From contig CAKSPW010000057.1 in assembly GCA_934486495.1 (NCBI GenBank), positions 1 to 14,194 on the forward strand: a stretch of 14,194 bases of DNA. The letters run 5' to 3'. Positions within the stretch are counted from its first letter, which is position 1; each line of letters opens with the position of its first letter. A program made the translations under genes and the position numbers. The notes beneath the pieces are model-generated. The model saw only the letters and a program-made list of their open reading frames with translations, was not told the DNA's origin and did no database searches. Below, piece after piece: positions 7,350 through 14,194 of the stretch. Origin of the DNA: an uncultured Clostridia bacterium. GTDB taxonomy: Bacteria > Bacillota > Clostridia > UBA1381.

Positions 7350-8186
7350 ATGAAATCGAAAATACTTAAAGCAAAAGACCATGTTGATATGATTACGGGT
7401 TTTCGTTTGCGGTATGTCAAAAGCGAATCGGAGTATTTCAGACCGCACAGCCATGATTATTTTGAAATTTTTCTTGCGCTGTCGGATAATATAATTCACA
7501 TAATAAACGGCGAAGAAACCGCATTAACACGAGGTGATTTATTGTTTGTACGTGATTTTGACGTACACGATTATAAAAGCGGAGACGGCAGCAGATTTGA
7601 GTTTTTAAATCTTTCGTTTACTGCGCAAACGCTTTATGAGCTTTTTAATTATTTAAGTGACGGTATTGATAAAGAACGCCTTTTCTCATGTGATTTTCCG
7701 CCGCAGGCAAGGTTGCTTTCAAATGATACTCAGCGTTTGTTTTATGAGCTTATGTCGCTCGGCGGCGTGGAGGACGGTAAGCTTGCAAAATCCCGTATGC
7801 GTGCGCTTCTTGCCGATGTGTTTGTAAAATACTTCAGCGGTACGGTGCTTGAAAAAAGCGATGTTCCGTTCTGGCTTGAAATGACGTATGAAAAAATGAA
7901 AGAGCCGAAAAATTTTATAAGAGGAGCGGAGCGCTTTGTTTCGCTTACAGGCAAGAGCAGGGAGCACGCGTCGAGAATGATGAAGGAATATTACTCAATG
8001 ACGATTACCGAATACGTAAATGAGCTGCGACTCGGATATGCCGTAAGCCTTATGAAGCAGAGTAATTTAAGCGCTGCCGATATTTGTTATGAGTGCGGAT
8101 TTTCAAATCTTTCGTGGTTTTATAAGCTGTTTTCAGATAAATTCGGTCAAAGCCCCGCACGGTATAAGGAAAGTCTGAGAAGGTAG
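7350..8186 (+). CDS. AraC-family transcriptional regulator (cupin sensor plus double helix-turn-helix)
   Basis: A 278-residue regulator. The N-terminal part contains HSHDYFEIF, then GDLLFV and HDY, the usual signature of the AraC-type cupin sugar-sensing domain. The C-terminal ~90 residues are the AraC DNA-binding domain: the first helix-turn-helix around KSREHASRMMKEY (from residue 202), then the linker helix with VNELRLGYAVSLM. The second spans about 241-262, ending in the family signature GFSNLSWFYKLFSDKFGQSP. The start at 7350 has AGAGGTG upstream at 7337-7343; an in-frame GTG at 7329 lies inside the -10 box and cannot be used. Head-to-head placement with the mannosidase suggests it senses a mannose-containing sugar and activates that gene. 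The ligand is unknown. Confidence 0.93.
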   Translation: MKSKILKAKDHVDMITGFRLRYVKSESEYFRPHSHDYFEIFLALSDNIIHIINGEETALTRGDLLFVRDFDVHDYKSGDGSRFEFLNLSFTAQTLYELFNYLSDGIDKERLFSCDFPPQARLLSNDTQRLFYELMSLGGVEDGKLAKSRMRALLADVFVKYFSGTVLEKSDVPFWLEMTYEKMKEPKNFIRGAERFVSLTGKSREHASRMMKEYYSMTITEYVNELRLGYAVSLMKQSNLSAADICYECGFSNLSWFYKLFSDKFGQSPARYKESLRR

Positions 8187-8250
8187 AATAGAATAAAACA
8201 GGTTTTCGGCGGCGTTATCACATAGAAGTGAATTTCTTTAAAAAAGCAAA
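8187..8250. other. Gene-free spacer between the regulator and the 52-bp array
   Basis: A short AT-rich spacer. It has AGAATAGAATAAAA after the stop and an A-rich run that leads into the first repeat unit. No further signal is seen. Confidence 0.6.
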
Positions 8251-8510
8251 CGGAAACAGCTGTTTGCAAAACACATGGCATGAGAAATAAAAAGCTGACA
8301 AACGGAAACAGCTGTTTGCAAAACACATGGTATGAGAAATCAAAAGCCGACAAACGGAAACAGCTGTTTGCAAAACACATGGTATGAGAAATCAAAAGCC
8401 GACGGACGGAAACAGCTGTTTGCAAAACACACGGCATGAGAAATCAAAAGCCGACGGACGGAAACAGCTGTTTGCAAAACACACTGCTTGAGAAATCAAA
8501 TGCAGACAGT
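8251..8510. repeat. Tandem array, five 52-bp units with a central 12-bp palindrome
   Basis: Units start at 8251, 8303, 8355, 8407 and 8459, a period of exactly 52 bp each time. Every unit starts with CGGAAACAGCTGTTTGCAAA and contains the perfect palindrome AAACAGCTGTTT, invariant in all five. The later part (ACACATGG.ATGAGAAAT.AAAAGC.GA) varies by up to about ten bases. Neighbouring units are most alike, and the last is the most diverged. This is not CRISPR: the divergent part is not a set of unrelated spacers. The unit length is not a multiple of three, so it is not a coding repeat. The array lies just before the convergent terminator. Confidence 0.95.
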
Positions 8511-8524
8511 TTATAAAGAGAAAA

Positions 8525-8557
8525 AAATAAATCGAAACGCAATGTTTCGATTTATTT
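8525..8557. terminator. Shared convergent rho-independent terminator
   Basis: AAATAAATCGAAAC (8525-8538) pairs perfectly with GTTTCGATTTATTT (8544-8557): 14 bp with a 5-nt loop. On the minus strand the stem runs into seven T residues, ending the 3D-domain gene. On the plus strand it can end the regulator transcript. Confidence 0.85.
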
Positions 8558-8579
8558 ATATCATTTTAATTGAGCATTA

Positions 8580-9578
8580 TTATGGGAGCTGCCACACGTC
8601 CTTATAAACAACGCCGAGCGACATAGCCTCTTGGTGATTGTTTACCGCAACGTCGATTCTGTTTCCTTTAATAGCTCCGCCGCAGTCCTCCGCGCGTCTT
8701 TCGCCGTAGCCGTCTATGTAAACGCTTGAAAGCTTAGGGATAACGCTTGGGTCAACCGCAATTGTAATTCCGGGTCGCACATTTCCTGCCCATGCCGTTG
8801 CACTGCCGTATGAGCCGCTGCATTTGGAGCAGGTGCAGTAATGTGATATTCTGAATGTTCCGAGATATACGGCGCCGGCGGGAATTTGTCCGTTTTGCGA
8901 AGCGAATGCCTCTGCCGAATCTTCCTCAATTGATGCAAACCAATTATCAGGCTTTGCCTCTATCACTGCCGTATCTTCCGACGGTACAAATTCAAGTCCG
9001 TCCTGAGCCGAATAAAACGGCGGAATTGATATCTTGATTTCCGAAGCGCTCCAATTTACCCAAAGACCGAAAAGCTCCATAAGACTTCTGAGCGGAACGA
9101 CAATCGAGCCGCTTTCGAGAATTGTTGTCGGTACGGTTGATGTTATGCTTTTTCCGAGAGAAATTAAATCTCCCTCGCTGTCGGTGTAATTGTACTTAAG
9201 AAGAATTTCGCTTTTATTTGCCGCAATTGCAGCGGTGATACTTTTCGGCGTCAAATCCAAGCCTTTTGTATCAGCCTTTTTAACAACATTATATGCATAT
9301 CTTTCAACGGGAAGAGCTGATGCTTCATTTGCGTTTAGTGTTATAATCGCTGTTTTATTCTCATCCTTCCAGCTTACTCCGAATCCTGCCGATTCGCAAA
9401 AGCGTCTCAGCGGAACGACTGTTGAGTTTTCAATTTTCATAGGGCCGATGCTGTCAAAAAGCACAGGCACATTTAAGTCGTTAATGACGTTATCAAGACT
9501 GATGTTAATGTTTTCAGCCGACGCAACGCCCGTAAGCATTAGGAAGAAGAAAACAGCAGTAAGTACTTTTTTCTTCAT
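8580..9578 (-). CDS. Exported stalk plus 3D-domain protein (putative peptidoglycan-active)
   Basis: A 332-residue exported protein. Residues 1-21 are a signal peptide ending in VASA. Two copper-amine-oxidase-type stalk units follow, marked by VVPLRRFCESAGFGVSW (~53-70) and IVVPLRSLMELFGLWVNW (~158-176). A spacer leads to a C-terminal 3D domain (~238-332), a double-psi beta barrel related to lytic transglycosylases such as MltA and to RlpA/Rpf2. Its three family aspartates are present in AVDPS (Asp276), AEDCGG (Asp298) and NRIDV (Asp309), as are Cys248/250/253 of the HYCTCSKC segment. By family it may cleave or bind cell-wall glycan in growth or spore germination. The relative of known sequence usually has AEDTGG; Cys299 here could pair with another Cys. 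GGAGGT 4 nt before the ATG fixes the start. Confidence 0.9.
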   Translation of the reverse strand: MKKKVLTAVFFFLMLTGVASAENINISLDNVINDLNVPVLFDSIGPMKIENSTVVPLRRFCESAGFGVSWKDENKTAIITLNANEASALPVERYAYNVVKKADTKGLDLTPKSITAAIAANKSEILLKYNYTDSEGDLISLGKSITSTVPTTILESGSIVVPLRSLMELFGLWVNWSASEIKISIPPFYSAQDGLEFVPSEDTAVIEAKPDNWFASIEEDSAEAFASQNGQIPAGAVYLGTFRISHYCTCSKCSGSYGSATAWAGNVRPGITIAVDPSVIPKLSSVYIDGYGERRAEDCGGAIKGNRIDVAVNNHQEAMSLGVVYKDVWQLP

Positions 9579-9623
9579 GTTTACCTCCGTTTTTATTATG
9601 AATTTTAAATACTCAATGTAATG

Positions 9624-9652
9624 ATTATACCATAATTATATGAAAAAATCAA
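9624..9652 (-). promoter_or_regulatory. Promoter of the 3D-domain protein gene
   Basis: On the minus strand TTGATT (9647-9652), a 17-nt spacer and a perfect TATAAT (9624-9629), about 45 nt before the start codon. Confidence 0.75.
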
Positions 9653-9940
9653 TGCAATTATTACAAATATTCTAAACTTCTTAAAAACTTTGTAACATTT
9701 AACGAAATTCACCGCATAAATACGTTAACAGAATATACCAATAAGATTATAACAGATAAATTTATTAACAATCTTGTGAAAGTAGCGTCACATTGTCACA
9801 AAAACATTGCATTATTACATTAGTTTTTCGGCAAAATGACAACAAAACAAAAGAAACACATTTGTTATGCGGTTTTTATGGATAATGCACAAATATGTTT
9901 CTATAAAAAGTAATTTTATTTGATTTAAAAGATATTTTTA
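9653..9940. other. Gene-free AT-rich region between birA and the 3D-domain gene
   Basis: About 290 bp with no plausible reading frame or RNA gene. One inverted repeat is visible, TTGTGA (9774-9779) with TCACAA (9796-9801), with a second TCACA nearby; it could be a regulator site. No GC-rich terminator follows birA within this stretch, so the operon end is not evident. Confidence 0.5.
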
Positions 9941-10894
9941 TTAAGAATAACCAAGCAGCCCTCTTACAGACACTTCTCCGGCAAAAATGTTACGTTTTAC
10001 GCCGTTTTCAATAATTACAAGCTCGCCCGAATCGGTAATATCTACCGCCTTTGCAAAAGTTTTCTCTCCTCGCTGCAGAATCATGACATCGTTTCCGAGA
10101 GTTATGCACATTTTTTTGTATTCGTCAAGCAGAGATTCAAAGCCTTCGTTTAAAAATTGCTTGTAGCATACTTCAAATTCGTAAAGTACACGTGCCAAAA
10201 AGGCTGATTTCGGGAGTTTTTTGCCTGTTTCAAGGTAAACGGACGTTGCTTTGTCCGATAATTCGTCGGGGAAGGACTCATTGTTCAGATTTATGCCTAT
10301 TCCGCAGACAACATAATTTAAAAATGTTATCTCCGACGACATTTCCGTAAGTATTCCGCATACTTTTTTGCCCGAAATGATAATATCGTTCGGCCATTTT
10401 ATTTTCGCACCGTCGCCTATTGCACGGCAAAGCGCAATTCCTGCAACAAGAGTTATAAGCGACACCTTTTCAATCGGGATTTGCGGTTTCAGAAGGAGCG
10501 TAAACCATACTCCGTCCTTTTCGGATTCCCATGCTCTGCCGAGTCTGCCTCTGCCGTTTGTTTGAATTTCCGATACAAATACAGAACCGTCCGCAGCGTT
10601 TGACATATTTTTTGCCCATACGTTTGTCGAGTCGGTTTTATCGGCAAAATAAATCTCTTTGCCCAAAAATTCCGTGTTAAGACATCGCTTTATCTCGACA
10701 GATGAATAAACGCCGTCACGTGAGACGAGCTTGTAGCCTTTGTTTGTTGATGATGATATTACATAGCCGTCACAGCGCAGCGCATTTATGTATTTCCAGA
10801 CAGTATTTCTCGTTATTCCGAGAATTGAACTCATGTATTCGCCAGATACGTAGTCGCCGTTTTCGGATAAGATTTGAAGAATTTTGTTTTTCAT
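9941..10894 (-). CDS. birA: Bifunctional biotin--[acetyl-CoA carboxylase] ligase / biotin repressor
   Basis: A 317-residue protein, close to the 321 of E. coli BirA. Residues 1-60 form a winged helix-turn-helix (ITRNTVWKYINALRCDGY), so this is the class II, DNA-binding type that represses biotin genes as well as joining biotin to carrier proteins through biotinyl-AMP. The catalytic domain has the GRGRLGR loop (residues 114-120) that holds the adenylate, and KWPNDI (166-171) with the biotin-contact Lys. GILTEM and NYVVCGIGINLN follow. The last ~50 residues form the SH3-like C domain. The ATG overlaps the ilvH stop as ATGA and there is no good ribosome binding site of its own, so translation is probably coupled to ilvH. 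Its place at the end of an amino-acid operon is unusual but not unique. Confidence 0.97.
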   Translation of the reverse strand: MKNKILQILSENGDYVSGEYMSSILGITRNTVWKYINALRCDGYVISSSTNKGYKLVSRDGVYSSVEIKRCLNTEFLGKEIYFADKTDSTNVWAKNMSNAADGSVFVSEIQTNGRGRLGRAWESEKDGVWFTLLLKPQIPIEKVSLITLVAGIALCRAIGDGAKIKWPNDIIISGKKVCGILTEMSSEITFLNYVVCGIGINLNNESFPDELSDKATSVYLETGKKLPKSAFLARVLYEFEVCYKQFLNEGFESLLDEYKKMCITLGNDVMILQRGEKTFAKAVDITDSGELVIIENGVKRNIFAGEVSVRGLLGYS

Positions 10895-11388
10895 AGCTTA
10901 AGTGATTTACTTCCTCTCTCAAGTGCTGTTACGCCCGTTCTTGCAATTTCTTCTATTCCGAAGCCTTCCATAAGCTCAATAAATCCGTCAATTTTCTTTG
11001 ACTGTCCCGTAAGCTCACAAGTCAGAGTAGTGGGGGAGATGTCAACTATGCTTGCACGGAATATGTTCGCAATTTCAATTATTTCGCTCCTTGAGCCTGC
11101 ACTCGAGCGCACCTTAACAAGCACGAGAGAACGCTTAACAAGCTCATCGTCCGTAAGAACCTTGATTTTAATGACGTCAACAAGCTTTGAAAGCTGTTTT
11201 GAAATCTGTTCAACCGTTTCGCTCGAGCCAATGACTTCAATTGTAATTCTCGATACGGTCGGGTCATTTGTCGTTCCCACCGACAGCGAATGGATATTAA
11301 ACGCACGTCTTGAAAACAGACCTACAACCTTTGACAAAACACCGGCGCGGTTTTCAACAAGTACACAAAGTGTATAATGATTTTCCAT
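10891..11388 (-). CDS. ilvH: Acetolactate synthase small (regulatory) subunit
   Basis: A 165-residue regulatory subunit that raises the activity of the large subunit and confers valine feedback inhibition, in the first common step of branched-chain amino acid synthesis. Residues 1-~76 form the ACT domain: LVENRAGVLSKVVGLFSRRAFNIHSLSVG in the usual position, with the Asn and Gly that contact valine in relatives. The remainder (~80-165) is the C-terminal domain with ELVKRSLVLVKV, IVDI and FGI-E-ARTG. The length is typical. AAAGGAG lies 8 nt before the ATG; this site is the head of a repeat unit also present three times upstream. The stop overlaps birA by ATGA. Confidence 0.97.
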   Translation of the reverse strand: MENHYTLCVLVENRAGVLSKVVGLFSRRAFNIHSLSVGTTNDPTVSRITIEVIGSSETVEQISKQLSKLVDVIKIKVLTDDELVKRSLVLVKVRSSAGSRSEIIEIANIFRASIVDISPTTLTCELTGQSKKIDGFIELMEGFGIEEIARTGVTALERGSKSLKL

Positions 11389-11410
11389 GAAAATTGCTCC
11401 TTTATATCGT

Positions 11411-11604
11411 TTTTAGTTTGGGTTTACTTATCGGAAAGCAAATACGATAAGCTGTGAGTTTATCCTCTATATCGTTTTTTTTGTTTTGGTTTACTTATCT
11501 AATAGCGACAGGAATAAGCAAAAGGCATTATTCTTTACATCGTTTTTCGGTTTACTTATCGGAAAGCGACAGGAATAAGCGAAAGGCGTTATTCTTTATA
11601 TCGT
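11411..11604 (-). repeat. Three structured tandem repeats between ilvB and ilvH
   Basis: Units 11544-11604 (61 bp), 11476-11543 (68) and 11411-11475 (65) each start on the minus strand with ACGATRTARAG. Each includes a stem and ends with GATAAGTAAACC plus an A-rich tail. The first unit begins in the last codons of ilvB (ACG ATA TAA), and a fourth, partial head (ACGATATAAAGGAG, from 11410) contains the ilvH ribosome binding site. Stems: GAATAA/TTATTC in units 1 and 2, GATAA/TTATC in unit 3. A second possible stem, CTTAT/ATAAG (CTTATCG/CGATAAG in unit 3), uses the same CTTAT and would exclude the first. Confidence 0.9.
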
Positions 11605-13203
11605 TTTTTCATTCGGATTTACGTTTACCTCAAGAAGATACGGTTTATCGTCGCTAAGCATTTGCGAAATTGCGTATCTTATGCTTTCGTTATCCGTTAT
11701 GCGGCTTGATTTTATACCGTATGCGCTTGCTAATATGCAATAATCGGGACTTGCGTCAAGGCTTGTGCATATGTAGTTTTCGTTATATTCCGTCTTTTGC
11801 ACCTCACGCACCATACCGAGAGCGTTGTTTTTAAACACAACCATCTTTACCGGCAGTCCGCTTTGAAGCATTGTTGCCATTTCCGCAAAATTCATCTGAA
11901 AGCTTCCGTCGCCCGCAACGGATATAACGGTTTTTCCGCTTGCTGCTCTTGCACCGATTGCCGCACTCAAGCCGTAGCCCATCGTGCCGAGACCTGCCGA
12001 CATTATTATTTTATGCGGAGAGGATATGTTAAGGTTATTTACCGTCCAAATCTGATTTTGTCCGACTTCGGTTGTTACGTATGCGTCGGGGCATTGCTTT
12101 GAAAGCTCTTTTATAAACAGACGCGGATTTACATATCCGTCATAGTTTTCGCTTTCCGTTTCGGTCGGCAGATTTTCGATTCTTTCGCACCATGCGCTGT
12201 CGGCTTTGTAATCGCCGAGATAATGCGAAAGACGGCATATAAACTCTTTTATATCTCCGACAACGGGCAGATACGGCCGTATGCATTTGCCGATTTCGGC
12301 AGGGTCAATATCGACGTGAACAAGCTTCTGCTTTTTTTCGGGCATATAGAGGTTTGTAAATGAGCGGTTTCCGAGTCTTGCACCGAGAGCAATAAGCAAA
12401 TCCGCCTCTTTTACGGCTGTGTTTGCCGCCTTTGTTCCGTGTATTCCTGCCATTTTGCAGTACAGCTTGTCATTTGACGGTATAACGCCGAGTCCGTTCA
12501 TTGTTGATACGGCAGGTATGCACGTTTTGTTTTTAAGACTGCGGATTTCCTCCTCTGCGTGTGACGATGCCGCACCGCCGCCTATTACAAAAAGCGGCCG
12601 TTTTGATTTTCTGATTGACTGCGCAACACGCTTTGTCTGCAATTCGTTAGGCTCTGCGGAAAACTTGTATCCTCTTATGTTTATGCTGCCCGAAAAGCGT
12701 TCTGTTACCTCTGCTTTTTGAACATCAAGAGGTATATCTATAAGCACGGGGCCGGGGCGGCCGGTTGACGCTATGTAAAACGATTCCGAAACAATGCGCT
12801 CAATATCGTTTGCGTCCTTTACAAGATAGTTATGCTTTGTAAACGGCGTTGTAGCGCCGGTTATGTCGGCCTCCTGAAATGCGTCCGTTCCGATAAGCTC
12901 CGTTTCAACCTGACCGGTTATTATAACCATCGGCACGGAGTCCATATAAGCCGTTGCGATACCTGTTATAATATTGGTTGCGCCCGGACCTGAGGTTGCC
13001 GTACAAACTCCGCATAACCCCGACGCTCTTGAATATCCCGAAGCCATGTGTGCCGCAGCCTGTTCGCTTCTTGCAAGCACCGTTTTAATACCGGACGATG
13101 AGAGCTTATCGAGTATGGGACAGTTTGCCGCACCCGGATATGCGAAAATGTATTTTGTATTTTCTCTGTTTAGTGCATTTATTAATGCTTCTGCTCCGTT
13201 CAT
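11596..13203 (-). CDS. ilvB: Acetolactate synthase large (catalytic) subunit
   Basis: A 535-residue thiamin-diphosphate enzyme that condenses two pyruvates to acetolactate, or pyruvate with 2-oxobutyrate, for valine, leucine and isoleucine synthesis. The N-terminal domain has YPGAANCPI and the catalytic Glu47 in ARSEQAAAHMASGYSRASG. TSGPGATN and the VPMVIITGQV-GTDAFQE-TKHN run is typical of acetolactate synthases. The central FAD/structural domain (~190-350) includes LFVIGGGA. The C-terminal domain carries the cofactor motif GDGSF (431-435) ... NN (459-460). The protein is slightly shorter than the usual 550-600, missing mainly C-terminal residues. CGGAG ends ~9 nt before the ATG. It lies 70 bp after aspS and before ilvH, as a typical catalytic/regulatory pair. 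Confidence 0.95.
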   Translation of the reverse strand: MNGAEALINALNRENTKYIFAYPGAANCPILDKLSSSGIKTVLARSEQAAAHMASGYSRASGLCGVCTATSGPGATNIITGIATAYMDSVPMVIITGQVETELIGTDAFQEADITGATTPFTKHNYLVKDANDIERIVSESFYIASTGRPGPVLIDIPLDVQKAEVTERFSGSINIRGYKFSAEPNELQTKRVAQSIRKSKRPLFVIGGGAASSHAEEEIRSLKNKTCIPAVSTMNGLGVIPSNDKLYCKMAGIHGTKAANTAVKEADLLIALGARLGNRSFTNLYMPEKKQKLVHVDIDPAEIGKCIRPYLPVVGDIKEFICRLSHYLGDYKADSAWCERIENLPTETESENYDGYVNPRLFIKELSKQCPDAYVTTEVGQNQIWTVNNLNISSPHKIIMSAGLGTMGYGLSAAIGARAASGKTVISVAGDGSFQMNFAEMATMLQSGLPVKMVVFKNNALGMVREVQKTEYNENYICTSLDASPDYCILASAYGIKSSRITDNESIRYAISQMLSDDKPYLLEVNVNPNEKTI

Positions 13204-13237
13204 AAGGCAAATCTCCGTTTCGTACGTAAACCAAAGC

Positions 13238-13273
13238 GGAACTGCGGCACTAAAGCGGCAGTCCCGTTTTTAT
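13238..13273. terminator. Hairpin between aspS and ilvB, with a T run on the plus side
   Basis: GGAACTGC (13238-13245) pairs with GCAGTCCC (13258-13265), with one G-T pair and further pairing inside. On the plus strand GTTTTTATT follows, so as a terminator it points opposite to the operon and would stop antisense transcription. On the minus strand only CTTTGG follows, so it should allow read-through from aspS, perhaps with some attenuation. Confidence 0.5.
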
Positions 13274-14194
13274 TCAGTCTTTTTTTATAATATTAATTCC
13301 AAGCTCGCCGAGCTGCTGCTCATCAACCGCACCGGGGGCATTGCTCATAAGTTCGGATGCGTTTTGTACCTTCGGGAATGCGACAACATCTCTTAAGCTG
13401 TCCGCTCCGCACATAATCATTGCAAGTCTGTCAAGACCTATACCCATACCGCCGTGCGGTGCTGCACCGTATCTGTATGCGTCAACAAGAAATCCGAATT
13501 TTGCTTCAATTTCCTCGTCCGTAAGACCGAGAGCCTCAAACATTTTCTGCTGAAGCTCGTAATCGGTTATTCTGATAGAACCCGATGAAAGCTCAACACC
13601 GTTTAGCACAAGGTCGTAAGCCTTTGCAGTAACCTTTTCGGGTGCGGAGTCGAGATATTTGATACACTCATCCATAGGCATTGTAAACGGATGGTGCATT
13701 GCAACGTATGTTTTCGATTCGTCATCATATTCAAAGAACGGGAATTCCGTAATCCAAAGGAAATTAAAGCCTTCACGCTTGATGTCGAGCTTTTTGGCTG
13801 CAACAAGACGAAGTGAGCCGAGTATCGGCAAAGCGTTTTTGTCGGCAACGATAAATACAACATCGCCTTTTTGTGCGCCTGTTTTTTCGAGTATTGCGTT
13901 TTGTATATCCTCGCTTACGAATTTTGCGAACGAGCATGACGGCTTGTCCTCAACCCATCTGAAATATGCAAGACCCTTTGCGCCTATACCTTTGGCATAT
14001 TCGGTAAGCTTGTCAATTTCTTTTCTCGTATACACGCCCGATGCGTCCTTTGCGACAATTGCACGAACAGAACCGCCGTTTTCTATTGCGCCCGTAAACA
14101 CGCCGAATCCGCAGTCTGAAACGATGTCTGAAATATCGGTAATTTCCATGCCGAAGCGGGTATCGGGTTTATCCGAACCGTAACGCTCCATTGC
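13274..14194 (-). CDS. aspS: Aspartyl-tRNA synthetase, C-terminal part (5' end outside the window)
   Basis: The frame is open to the right edge: an Ala codon precedes the Met at 14191, within the conserved internal AMERYGSDKPDTRF motif. About 306 residues are visible, roughly the C-terminal half of the ~590-residue bacterial enzyme that charges tRNA-Asp. Seen in order are the bacterial-type insertion (GAD) domain, starting near VFTGAI and including GIGAKGLAYFRW, then LWITEFPFFEYDDE and HHPFTMP. NGVELSSGSIRI follows, and class II motif 3 in GAAPHGGMGIGLDRLAMIM with the ATP-contacting Arg. DVVAFPK is near the end. Motifs 1 and 2 and the anticodon-binding domain lie outside. It is first in the visible minus-strand cluster with ilvB, ilvH and birA. 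Confidence 0.96.
   Translation of the reverse strand, partial: AMERYGSDKPDTRFGMEITDISDIVSDCGFGVFTGAIENGGSVRAIVAKDASGVYTRKEIDKLTEYAKGIGAKGLAYFRWVEDKPSCSFAKFVSEDIQNAILEKTGAQKGDVVFIVADKNALPILGSLRLVAAKKLDIKREGFNFLWITEFPFFEYDDESKTYVAMHHPFTMPMDECIKYLDSAPEKVTAKAYDLVLNGVELSSGSIRITDYELQQKMFEALGLTDEEIEAKFGFLVDAYRYGAAPHGGMGIGLDRLAMIMCGADSLRDVVAFPKVQNASELMSNAPGAVDEQQLGELGINIIKKD

Noticed and set aside
8147..8437. A 96-residue minus-strand reading frame with repeated CFAN/CVLQ-like segments
   Set aside because: It is the translation of the 52-bp array in shifting frames, has no ribosome binding site and overlaps the end of the AraC gene.
8251..8510. CRISPR array
   Set aside because: The period is constant, but the non-invariant part is a gradually diverging copy rather than unrelated spacers, and no cas gene is nearby.
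9653..9940. Riboswitch or small RNA in the birA to 3D-gene gap
   Set aside because: The sequence is very AT-rich, with no conserved aptamer motif or GC-rich stem; only a short TTGTGA/TCACAA inverted repeat is seen.
13204..13273. T-box or other leader riboswitch before ilvB
   Set aside because: Only 70 bp separate aspS and ilvB, with no T-box sequence (TGGNACCGCG) and no antiterminator.
10874..14183. Long plus-strand reading frames opposite ilvH (167 codons) and aspS (174 codons)
   Set aside because: They mirror well-identified conserved genes, lack ribosome binding sites and have no recognisable domain.

Overview
The window looks like a chromosomal segment of a low-to-moderate GC Gram-positive anaerobe of the class Clostridia, probably an uncultured gut or rumen species. 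This is inferred from strong AGGAGG-type ribosome binding sites, TTGACA/TATAAT promoters, copper-amine-oxidase-type stalk domains on exported proteins, a 3D-domain (RlpA-like) exported protein, a cytoplasmic GH38 alpha-mannosidase with a divergent AraC regulator, and a tRNA-Leu gene with encoded CCA. No species is claimed.

Left part (1-4237). Two same-strand genes of unknown function come first. One is a partial gene with a jelly-roll-like region and a stalk-like domain. The other is a 731-residue secreted protein built from two nearly identical 300-residue modules with a period of exactly 900 bp. After it lies a scarred intergenic region. It holds a 74-bp duplication carrying a terminator-like hairpin, and a 155-bp insert that resembles the end of a decayed insertion sequence. 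Then come a strong bidirectional terminator, tRNA-Leu(UAA) on the minus strand under a consensus promoter, and a 48-bp x 4 tandem array.

Middle (4238-8186). A GH38 alpha-mannosidase (minus) and an AraC-family regulator (plus) are divergently transcribed. A perfect 15-bp interrupted palindrome lies between them and is a candidate operator. The mannosidase gene ends in two covarying hairpin copies and a rho-independent terminator.

Right part (8187-14194). A 52-bp x 5 tandem array built around a 12-bp palindrome is followed by a shared convergent terminator and an exported stalk plus 3D-domain protein (minus). Beyond about 290 bp of gene-free AT-rich DNA lies a minus-strand cluster, transcribed aspS (partial), ilvB, ilvH, birA. 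It makes aspartyl-tRNA synthetase, both acetolactate synthase subunits and the biotin ligase/repressor. ilvH and birA overlap by ATGA. ilvB and ilvH are separated by three ~65-nt structured repeats whose first nucleotides are also the end of ilvB and the Shine-Dalgarno region of ilvH.

The genes themselves are mostly ordinary. The unusual feature of the window is its density of non-coding tandem arrays of hairpin or palindrome units (48 x 4, 52 x 5, ~65 x 3, 34 x 2) and the long perfect internal duplication in the secreted protein. No new defence or mobile system was identified.
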